A DNA stretch of 12,323 nt from Clostridiales bacterium (GTDB lineage: Bacteria > Bacillota > Clostridia > Oscillospirales > CAG-272). The DNA is taken from contig JAAZGC010000040.1 in NCBI GenBank assembly GCA_012511425.1, positions 1 through 12,323 on the forward strand. Reading direction: 5' to 3'. The number at the start of each line of letters is the position of its first letter. The first letter of the stretch is position 1. The position numbers and the translations under genes are program-made. Below, piece after piece: positions 1-5,967 of the stretch. Below the pieces are notes generated by a model, which searched no databases, was not told the DNA's origin, and saw only the letters and a program-made list of their open reading frames with translations.

Positions 1-78
1 AATATATCTGCCAAACCGTAAATTCTTCGTGAACTATTGCAACTTGATATTTCAATTTTAGTGTCTGATTTTCGATAT

Positions 79-109
79 ATTATACCAGAAATCTTCACAA
101 AAAAATCAA
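79..109 (-). promoter_or_regulatory. Leftward sigma-A-like promoter for a gene beyond the left edge
   Basis: Read on the minus strand, TTGATT (104-109) is followed 19 bases later by TATAAT (79-84), which is preceded by TGG, an extended -10. It points away from the DegT-family gene and has no downstream gene in the window, so the target presumably starts left of base 1. The 19-base spacer is longer than ideal. The sequence resembles the DegT-family promoter at 1506-1534. Confidence 0.45.
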
Positions 110-137
110 TAACAAAAAATAAATTCTCAGCCATTTG

Positions 138-152
138 GGCGGTTTGACCGCC
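138..152 (-). terminator. Possible weak terminator hairpin after the DegT-family gene
   Basis: A 6-bp perfect stem (GGCGGT/ACCGCC, 3-base loop) lies about 70 bases past the stop codon of the leftward DegT-family gene. A T-rich stretch follows in the transcribed direction, but only about 15 bases after the stem, so it is a poor intrinsic terminator. The remaining sequence from 1 to 222 is AT-rich and contains no gene that I can support. Confidence 0.3.
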
Positions 153-222
153 TGAATGCTCTCCAAGAAAAATTAAAACACAGCGGAGCTCTGCGCCCCG
201 CCGCATCATATATCGTAAAAAA

Positions 223-1461
223 TTACCTTCTGAACGCTCTGTCCACCTTATTAAAGGCATCGGCGGCCTGCCGGATATCCTCGTCCGTCCAGCTCTCGTT
301 GAGGTGTAGGTTGAAGCAGATATCCATGACAGCCTTGGCGTTTGGTATGTCAAAGTCACGGTTGTTGCCGCCCTTGTACTCCGGGGAAGTCCAGGGGAAC
401 CCCCTCGTGCCGAATGCGCGGCGCTCGACAAACCATGTCATGAGCGAGGGAAGCGCTCCTCTGTAGGCGGGGTTTATCGGCAGTCCTTCCGCTATGCAGG
501 CGTTGGCGAACTCGTCTTTGGTGCAGCTCATGCCTTCGCCGTTGAAGGTGAGACGCAGGAACCATACGACGGACTCGGCGCCGTCAACAAGCTTCGGAAG
601 CTCAACCGACGGGGGAAGGAGCTTGCCGAGTTTTTCTGCCGCGGCTCTTCTGGCGGCGCCGAAGCTCTCAACTTTCTTGAGCTGCTCTCTTCCGATGGAT
701 GCGCCGAGCTCGTCTAGGTTGCAGTTGATTGCGGCAATCCGGTTTGTGGAGCCGGCGGGAAGACCGAAGGGTTTGCCTCTGTCGGCGACACCGCGTACCT
801 TATAGTAATCTTCCTCGGACTTTGTGAACACGATACCGCCCTGACCGCCGGTATTGAAATGTTTGCCGTACATAGTGGAGAACGCTCCGAAGCGGCCGAA
901 AGTACCGACGGGCTGTCCGTCCACTCTGGCGAAATGCGACTGGGCGCAGTCCTCGATTACCGGTATGTTGTGCTTATCGGCGACAGCCATTATCCTCCTG
1001 ATGTCGGCAGGTTCGCCGGCGATATGGGCAACGATGATCGCGGCTGTGAGGGGGGTAATCAGGCTTTCGATATCTTCGGGGCTGACGTTGTAGGTTCCGG
1101 GCGTTACATCGGCCACCACCGGGATGCAACAGCACATCAGAATAGGCATCATTCCGCCGGGATCGGTGACGGCGCTTACAATAACTTCGGAAAAAGGCTC
1201 GGGGTTTATCGCTCGGAGAGCAACATAAACGGAGTTTGTGCCGCCGTTTACGCCGTCGGCATAACCGCCGCCCATCTTCTCGGCGAACTCCTTGCAGAGA
1301 GCTTCCTCTTCCGGTCCGTTGTAGCCTATGTTATTGCCCGCTGCAATAGCTTCGTCAAAGAGCTTTATGACGGCATTCTTTTCCTTTGAGTCCATTGCGA
1401 AACGATTGGGAAAGGGCTTTTTAACAGCCTTTTCTCCGCCGTTAATTGCGAGTGTTTCCAT
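223..1461 (-). CDS. DegT/DnrJ/EryC1/StrS-family PLP-dependent enzyme
   Basis: This 412-residue protein has the fold type I, PLP-dependent architecture of the DegT/DnrJ/EryC1/StrS (ArnB-like) family, whose members usually transaminate keto-sugars or sometimes dehydrate them. Visible signatures are an N-terminal LAINGG segment, the glycine-rich GGTNS cofactor-phosphate region near residue 75, the IEDCAQ segment with PLP-pyridine Asp171, and the Schiff-base lysine candidate Lys200 in STMYGKHFNTGGQGG. Length is normal for the family. The start is supported by AAAGGA (1472-1477) ten bases upstream. It lies divergently from the enolase-family pair and has no nucleotide-sugar biosynthesis gene nearby, so an antibiotic or LPS sugar role is not supported. 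Family assignment is strong; substrate and even the reaction (aminotransferase versus another PLP chemistry) are unknown. Confidence 0.9.
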   Translation of the reverse strand: METLAINGGEKAVKKPFPNRFAMDSKEKNAVIKLFDEAIAAGNNIGYNGPEEEALCKEFAEKMGGGYADGVNGGTNSVYVALRAINPEPFSEVIVSAVTDPGGMMPILMCCCIPVVADVTPGTYNVSPEDIESLITPLTAAIIVAHIAGEPADIRRIMAVADKHNIPVIEDCAQSHFARVDGQPVGTFGRFGAFSTMYGKHFNTGGQGGIVFTKSEEDYYKVRGVADRGKPFGLPAGSTNRIAAINCNLDELGASIGREQLKKVESFGAARRAAAEKLGKLLPPSVELPKLVDGAESVVWFLRLTFNGEGMSCTKDEFANACIAEGLPINPAYRGALPSLMTWFVERRAFGTRGFPWTSPEYKGGNNRDFDIPNAKAVMDICFNLHLNESWTDEDIRQAADAFNKVDRAFRR

Positions 1462-1505
1462 TTTATGAATATCCTTTCGAAAATATATCGCTATATTTAT
1501 TATTT

Positions 1506-1534
1506 ATTATACCATTCTGTGTCCAAAAAATCAA
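1506..1534 (-). promoter_or_regulatory. Promoter of the DegT-family gene
   Basis: On the minus strand TTGATT (1529-1534) is separated by 17 bases from TATAAT (1506-1511), with TGG directly before the -10 element (extended -10). The predicted transcript begins about 40 bases before the ATG at 1461, leaving room for the AAAGGA ribosome binding site. Confidence 0.7.
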
Positions 1535-1769
1535 TATCCATTCAACTTTTATTTTCGCATATTTAAATATTCCGTATCATGGCGGCGAAGCCCATCTGCC
1601 GGATCGGGAAAAGAATTCTTTTCTTCACTCTTTACTGCATATTTCATCGCTTACACTTCTTTCGGTTTATGATATGTTTATTTTAAACTTTAATATCCGT
1701 TATGCTGACAATTCGGATACATAACAGGTGAAGTAAAATAATTAACATAAAACACCCTGCTTTTACCGC
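1535..1769. other. Divergent intergenic region without a gene
   Basis: Between the two opposing promoters there is no ORF with a credible ribosome binding site or recognisable protein. The stretch is AT-rich apart from a GC-richer patch around 1578-1607. Its only distinctive element is the perfect 16-bp palindrome at 1608-1623. An ORF through 1446-1724 overlaps the DegT-family start region and gives a low-complexity hydrophobic/aromatic translation, so I do not call it. Confidence 0.55.
1608..1623. promoter_or_regulatory. Perfect 16-bp palindrome, candidate operator
   Basis: GAAAAGAATTCTTTTC is a perfect dyad located between the divergent promoters of the DegT-family gene and the enolase-family gene. 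Its size fits a binding site for a dimeric repressor, but it is roughly 75 bases from the left promoter and 145 from the right one, and is AT-rich enough that chance cannot be excluded. No regulator gene is in the window. Confidence 0.3.
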
Positions 1770-1797
1770 TTGAAAATTACACAAAGCATGATATAAT
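1770..1797 (+). promoter_or_regulatory. Promoter of the enolase-family/dehydrogenase pair
   Basis: TTGAAA (1770-1775) and TATAAT (1792-1797) are 16 bases apart, and TGA precedes the -10 hexamer (extended -10). The transcript would begin near 1804, giving a leader of about 65 bases before the preferred ATG at 1869. Confidence 0.65.
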
Positions 1798-1868
1798 ATA
1801 AGTATGCACAGTTAACGGCAGGCAGCTTCATGGCTCTGCCGCATAACGGAGGACGAAGAAGAGAAAAA

Positions 1869-3155
1869 ATGATCACAATAAAAAACGCCGCCGCCGACCT
1901 CATCCGCGAACCCCTGTTACACCCCTTCGGCTTCAAAGGAGGTAATGTCAGCGAGCTGTGGCAGAGTATGGTTCAGCTTGAAAGCAGTTCATATAAAAGT
2001 CTCGGGCTGGGTATCCAGAGCGTGCTGTGGTCCGACGCGAAGGTCTTCGCGGAGAACTGCCCCGCCGGAGGCAACGCCGTAATGTTCGCCATGACCTGTC
2101 ATGCCGCGAAGCTTCTGAAGGGAATGACTTTCGAGAATCCGGAGGAACTCCTTGACAGACTTCTGCCCCCTGTGCTGGAGTACGGGAAACTTATTTCCGA
2201 TTGTCCGTCAATGCGCATGACTTTTGCCCTTAACGCTCTTGTGCCGGTCGATCTGGCGGCATGGGTGCTCTATGCAAGGGATAACAATTTTGTCAGCTTT
2301 GACGATATAATCCCCGGATATGCCCGCGGCGCGATGAAGCGCCGCCACGGCGAGCTGTCGAAAATCCCGCTTATTACCTACGGTCTCGGGAGCGAAGACA
2401 TCGAAAAAATTCTCTCCGACGGCAGCTTTGTGCTGAAAATAAAAATAGGCTCCGACCCGGAGGGTGACGGAGACGCAAATAAGATGCTTTCCTGGGACAA
2501 GAGCCGGTTGGGCCTTATCCATGAGCTGGCGGACAGATACTCATCGGAACACACCGATAGCGGAAAAATCGCATATTATCTCGACGCCAACGGGCGGTAT
2601 CCCGACAAAGATACGCTGCTGCGGCTCCTTGACCATGCTGATAAAATCGGCGCGCTTGACAGAATAGTGCTCCTTGAGGAGCCCTTTGATGAATTAAACG
2701 AGGTTGACGTTCACGACATACCGGTAAGGATTGCCGCAGACGAGAGCGCTCACTGCGCCGCCGACGCGGTGCGCCGCATAGAGCTGGGCTACGGCGCCAT
2801 CGCTCTTAAGCCCATCGCAAAAACTCTGACCATGTCTTTTCGGATCCTGAATGAGGCTTATAAAAGAAATATTCCCTGCTTCTGCGCAGATCTCACCGTT
2901 ACGCCGATTATGCTTGAATGGAATAAAAATTTCGCTTCCAGGCTCGCCCCCTTGCCCGGTCTTCGCACCGGCGTTGTGGAGTCAAACGGCGACCAAAACT
3001 ATGTCCGCTGGGAGGAGCTGTGCTCCTATCATCCCCTCAGAGGCGCAAGCTATATTACCCCCGTGGGAGGAGCTTTCCAACTCGGGGATGAGTTCTACCG
3101 TGACAGCGGCGGCATATTCCTTGACAGCGAATATTATAACTCTCTGTTTCGGTAA
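1869..3155 (+). CDS. Enolase-superfamily enzyme, muconate-lactonizing/sugar-acid dehydratase-like
   Basis: This 428-residue protein carries the enolase-superfamily C-terminal barrel signatures in order: KIK (Lys190, Lys192), metal ligand Asp239 in DANG, Glu270-Glu271 in EEP, Asp291-Glu292 in ADES, and Lys314 in ALKP. Two opposing lysines (KxK plus a lysine 23 residues after the third metal-ligand Asp) are the pattern of the muconate lactonizing enzyme subgroup rather than the His-Asp mandelate racemase or mannonate dehydratase subgroups. It presumably abstracts a proton alpha to a carboxylate (dehydration, cycloisomerisation or epimerisation) using Mg2+. About 47 residues separate Lys192 and Asp239, longer than the roughly 29 in muconate lactonizing enzyme. 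I prefer ATG 1869 to the in-frame ATG at 1830, because GGAGGA (1848-1853) lies between them and the family-like N-terminus begins at MITIKN. The hydroxyacid dehydrogenase follows 105 bases downstream. Substrate unknown. Confidence 0.85.
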   Translation: MITIKNAAADLIREPLLHPFGFKGGNVSELWQSMVQLESSSYKSLGLGIQSVLWSDAKVFAENCPAGGNAVMFAMTCHAAKLLKGMTFENPEELLDRLLPPVLEYGKLISDCPSMRMTFALNALVPVDLAAWVLYARDNNFVSFDDIIPGYARGAMKRRHGELSKIPLITYGLGSEDIEKILSDGSFVLKIKIGSDPEGDGDANKMLSWDKSRLGLIHELADRYSSEHTDSGKIAYYLDANGRYPDKDTLLRLLDHADKIGALDRIVLLEEPFDELNEVDVHDIPVRIAADESAHCAADAVRRIELGYGAIALKPIAKTLTMSFRILNEAYKRNIPCFCADLTVTPIMLEWNKNFASRLAPLPGLRTGVVESNGDQNYVRWEELCSYHPLRGASYITPVGGAFQLGDEFYRDSGGIFLDSEYYNSLFR

Positions 3156-3260
3156 AATCCGGCAGGTATTCCGTAATGCAATTCCTTTGGAATTATTTTA
3201 TCAAGGTGCAGACGGGATTGCAAATAATCGATATTTTTTGATTGAAAGGATGATATTAAA

Positions 3261-4250
3261 GTGAAAATCGCGATGATTATGTCCAAGAGCGCCCGCAACA
3301 GAGTTATTTCCCAAAAGGCTATGGATCGTTTTTCCTTATTCGGCGAAGTTGCGGTAAACGACACGGAGGACACTTCCCCGGAGCAGGTAAAAAAAGTGAT
3401 AAAAGGAGCTGATATCGCCGTCACCTCCTGGGGCAATACAAATCTCACCGGAGATATCCTCGACTGCGCTCCCGGCCTCAAGCTTTTGGTACACGCCGCA
3501 GGCAGCATAAAGCCGATTGTCTCGGATGAGCTTTGGGAAAGAGGCATACGTGTGACAAGCTCCCCTAAACCTTTGGGCGAAGGGGTGGCAGAGACGGCTC
3601 TGGGGCTTACCATCACCGCTTCGAAAAACGTCTTTGCCCTGTCGAAGAATATCGCGGGCGGCGGCTGGAGCGAGGGAAAGGAGAATATCCGGGAGCTTTT
3701 TGATCTTACCGTGGGAGTGATCGGCGCCGGATGGGCAGGAAAACATTACATCCGTCTGTTGAATAACTTCAACGTGGATATACTCATGTATGACCCCTTT
3801 GTTTCAAAAGAAACGGCAAAGGAGCTCGGAGCGGAAAAGGCGGAATTAGAGGAGGTCCTGAAAAAGAGCGATATTCTCTCGATTCATGCCCCCTCGATTC
3901 CCGAGACATATCATATGATAAATAAAGATACACTTAAGCTCATGAAAAGAGACGCGGTGCTGATCAACACCGCCAGAGGCTCGATTGTCGACGAGAAGGC
4001 GCTTTACGATCACATGGCTGCTGGGGGGCTGAAGTACGCCTGCCTTGATGTGACCGACCCGGAGCCGCCTGCGCCGGATCATCCTATGAGAAGCCTTCCA
4101 AACGTCATATTCACGCCTCACCTTGCGGGACTTGCCGCCAACGGCTTACAAAAAATAGGAATCCATGCCGCTCGGGAGATTGAAAAATTCCTCAAAGGAG
4201 AAAAGCCGGACTGTGAAGTGACGAGAGAAATGCTAGCCACCATGGCATGA
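3261..4250 (+). CDS. D-isomer-specific 2-hydroxyacid dehydrogenase, NAD-dependent
   Basis: This 329-residue protein matches the D-2-hydroxyacid dehydrogenase family (relatives of phosphoglycerate dehydrogenase and glyoxylate/hydroxypyruvate reductase), which interconverts 2-keto and D-2-hydroxy acids. The Rossmann motif GAGWAG starts at Gly155, and an acidic residue ends the second strand (LMYDP), favouring NAD(H). The catalytic triad is complete: Arg239 in NTARGS, Glu268 in DPEPP, and His287 in TPHLAG. No C-terminal ACT domain is present, so it is unlikely to be a regulated SerA. The start is GTG at 3261, with GAAAGGA (3244-3250) ten bases upstream. It follows the enolase-family gene with no clear terminator between them and is probably co-transcribed, suggesting it acts on that enzyme's keto-acid product or its precursor. 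The family is firm; the substrate is inferred only from context. Confidence 0.9.
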   Translation: MKIAMIMSKSARNRVISQKAMDRFSLFGEVAVNDTEDTSPEQVKKVIKGADIAVTSWGNTNLTGDILDCAPGLKLLVHAAGSIKPIVSDELWERGIRVTSSPKPLGEGVAETALGLTITASKNVFALSKNIAGGGWSEGKENIRELFDLTVGVIGAGWAGKHYIRLLNNFNVDILMYDPFVSKETAKELGAEKAELEEVLKKSDILSIHAPSIPETYHMINKDTLKLMKRDAVLINTARGSIVDEKALYDHMAAGGLKYACLDVTDPEPPAPDHPMRSLPNVIFTPHLAGLAANGLQKIGIHAAREIEKFLKGEKPDCEVTREMLATMA

Positions 4251-4350
4251 TTGATTTTCTTACTGGATTGCATACCTCATAATTATACAGGAAAGACAAT
4301 AGTACCCGACATCCCGACTAATTTATTTCAGCATTATTTAATATTTATAC
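4251..4350 (+). other. Intergenic spacer, no terminator seen
   Basis: The AT-rich spacer after the hydroxyacid dehydrogenase has no convincing stem followed by a T run and no small ORF with a ribosome binding site. Read-through from the upstream pair into the cPGS-like gene is therefore possible, although that gene has its own promoter. Confidence 0.4.
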
Positions 4351-4380
4351 TTGCCTTACTGCAGCCGGATGTTATATAAT
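4351..4380 (+). promoter_or_regulatory. Promoter of the cPGS-like gene
   Basis: TTGCCT (4351-4356) is followed after 18 bases by a perfect TATAAT (4375-4380). The predicted start, near 4387, leaves a short leader of about 35 bases containing the AGGAG (4409-4413) ribosome binding site seven bases before the ATG. Confidence 0.6.
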
Positions 4381-4420
4381 AGTATATATCAAAATTATCA
4401 CACAGATTAGGAGTTATCAA

Positions 4421-5752
4421 ATGGCAAAAAGAATAGTTATAATCGGCGCCGCAGGCCGCGATTTCCACAACTTCAACACCGTTTACAGAAACGATCCCAA
4501 CTATAAGGTCGTGGCTTTCACCGCCGCCCAAATCCCCGATATAGCCGGCCGCCGCTATCCGGCGGATCTCGCAGGCTCCCTGTATCCCGAGGGGATACCG
4601 ATCGTCGACCAGAGCGAGCTTGCCGAGCTTATCAAAAACGAAAACATCGATGAGTGCATATTCTCATACAGCGACATTCCTTATCAGAAGCTCATGAACC
4701 TCGGCGCTCTCGTCAATGCCGCCGGCGCCAGCTTTACGCTTCTCAGCCCCAAGGCATCGATGATTAAAAGCACAAAACCCGTCATCGCCGTCTGCGCGGT
4801 GCGTACCGGATGCGGAAAGAGCCAGACCTCCCGCAAAATCATCGAGATTCTCCATGAAAAAGGGCTGAAAGTCGTCGCCGTCCGCCATCCCATGCCCTAC
4901 GGCAACCTGAGCGAACAGAAGGTTCAGCGTTTTGCCAAAATAGAAGACCTCAAAAAGCATTCCTGCACCATCGAGGAAATGGAAGAATATGAGCCGCATA
5001 TCGTCCGCGGTAACGTGATTTACGCAGGCGTCGATTATGAGGCTATTCTCCGCACCGCCGAAAACGATCCGGACGGCTGCGATGTAATCCTCTGGGACGG
5101 CGGAAATAACGACTTTCCCTTCTACACCCCCGATCTGATGGTTACCGTCGCAGACCCGCTTCGCCCCGGCCATGAAGTCTCTTACTACCCCGGCGAAGTC
5201 ACCCTGAGAATGGCTGACGCCGTGGTTATCAACAAGATCGACAGCGCCAATTACAAAGATATCATTACGGTTCGTGAAAATATAAGAAAAGTAAACCCGA
5301 AGGCAACCGTTATCGACGCGGCAAGTACCCTTACCGTCGACGACATCTCCGACATACGCGGCAAGCGCGTTTTAGTCGTGGAAGACGGCCCGACCCTGAC
5401 CCACGGTGAGATGAAAATCGGCGCCGGCGTCGTCGCGGCGCAGCGTTTCGGTGCGGCAGAGCTTGTGGATCCTCGCCCCTACGCCGTCGGCAAGCTTAAA
5501 AATACCATCCAGATCTATCCGGAAATCGGAACGCTGCTCCCGGCTATGGGATACGGCGACGAGCAGATAAGAGACCTCGCCGCAACGATCGACGCCTGCG
5601 ACTGCGACAGCGTCATCATCGCAACGCCCATCGATCTTACGCGCGTCATCGACATCAAAAAGCCCACCGTAAAGGTTGAATATCAGCTCCAGGAAATCGG
5701 CAAGCCGGACCTCGGAATGATAATCGGCGATTTCCTGAATAAAATCAAATAA
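4421..5752 (+). CDS. Cyclic 2,3-diphosphoglycerate synthetase-like P-loop protein
   Basis: This 443-residue cytoplasmic protein resembles the family typified by archaeal cyclic 2,3-diphosphoglycerate synthetase and bacterial 'predicted GTPases' (COG2403-like). It begins with a Rossmann-like IVIIGAAGRD segment (residues 5-14), followed by a P-loop-like RTGCGKS (128-134), a DVILWDGGNND segment in the middle, and NKID (271-274), the G4-like guanine-specificity motif of GTPases. The C-terminus is a further alpha/beta segment ending in IGDFLNKIK. In methanogens the enzyme closes 2,3-diphosphoglycerate into a cyclic diphosphate with ATP; bacterial homologues mostly lack a demonstrated function, and NKxD would be odd for a pure ATPase. 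Its own promoter and a strong downstream terminator make it essentially monocistronic, so the neighbours say little about its role. AGGAG at 4409-4413 supports the start. Confidence 0.8.
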   Translation: MAKRIVIIGAAGRDFHNFNTVYRNDPNYKVVAFTAAQIPDIAGRRYPADLAGSLYPEGIPIVDQSELAELIKNENIDECIFSYSDIPYQKLMNLGALVNAAGASFTLLSPKASMIKSTKPVIAVCAVRTGCGKSQTSRKIIEILHEKGLKVVAVRHPMPYGNLSEQKVQRFAKIEDLKKHSCTIEEMEEYEPHIVRGNVIYAGVDYEAILRTAENDPDGCDVILWDGGNNDFPFYTPDLMVTVADPLRPGHEVSYYPGEVTLRMADAVVINKIDSANYKDIITVRENIRKVNPKATVIDAASTLTVDDISDIRGKRVLVVEDGPTLTHGEMKIGAGVVAAQRFGAAELVDPRPYAVGKLKNTIQIYPEIGTLLPAMGYGDEQIRDLAATIDACDCDSVIIATPIDLTRVIDIKKPTVKVEYQLQEIGKPDLGMIIGDFLNKIK

Positions 5753-5788
5753 ACGTACAAGCCGTTTAAATATTATAAAACGGACATA

Positions 5789-5826
5789 CGGGACTCTCCG
5801 AAATCATAGGGAGTCCCGGTTTTTTT
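5789..5826 (+). terminator. Intrinsic terminator after the cPGS-like gene
   Basis: CGGGACTC (5789-5796) pairs perfectly with GAGTCCCG (5811-5818); two further inner pairs (CC 5798-5799 with GG 5809-5810) extend the stem past a bulged T. A run of seven T follows at 5820-5826. It lies 37 bases after the stop codon and is the clearest rightward terminator in the window. Confidence 0.9.
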
Positions 5827-5844
5827 GTATTGCTTTCCACACAA

Positions 5845-5859
5845 ATTGTCTAAAACAAT
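5845..5859. repeat. Small inverted repeat upstream of the GH95-like promoter
   Basis: ATTGT (5845-5849) and ACAAT (5855-5859) flank five bases, 12 bases upstream of the -35 element of the GH95-like gene. The position would suit an activator or repressor site, but the arms are short and AT-rich, so this is tentative. Confidence 0.2.
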
Positions 5860-5871
5860 ATCAAAAACCGC

Positions 5872-5900
5872 TTGACTGTCAATAAAATCTATGATACAAT
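5872..5900 (+). promoter_or_regulatory. Near-consensus sigma-A promoter of the GH95-like gene
   Basis: TTGACT (5872-5877) and TACAAT (5895-5900) are separated by the ideal 17 bases. Each hexamer differs from consensus at one position, making this probably the strongest promoter in the window. The leader is about 60 bases, with GAGG (5958-5961) six bases before the ATG. Confidence 0.8.
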
Positions 5901-5967
5901 CGAAAACATAACAGATACAATTACAGATCAAACAGTAAACATAAAATCCGATATAACGAGGTAATCA

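Noticed and set aside
1446..1724. A 92-codon plus-strand ORF in the divergent intergenic region
   Set aside because: It overlaps the start of the DegT-family gene and lacks a ribosome binding site. Its composition (Phe/Ile/Leu/Ser-rich) is what AT-rich non-coding sequence gives.
1830..1868. Upstream in-frame ATG as the start of the enolase-family gene
   Set aside because: It lacks a good ribosome binding site; the only strong one (GGAGGA, 1848-1853) lies downstream of it. The added residues (MALPHNGGRRREK) do not look like the family N-terminus.
3180..3199. Possible terminator between the enolase-family and dehydrogenase genes (AATTCC/GGAATT stem followed by ATTTTA)
   Set aside because: The 6-bp AT-rich stem with an interrupted T run is too weak to count as a terminator, and the two genes are plausibly one transcript.
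4664..5173. A 169-codon minus-strand ORF inside the cPGS-like gene
   Set aside because: It is wholly nested antisense to a gene with clear P-loop and NKID motifs, and has no ribosome binding site or recognisable domain.
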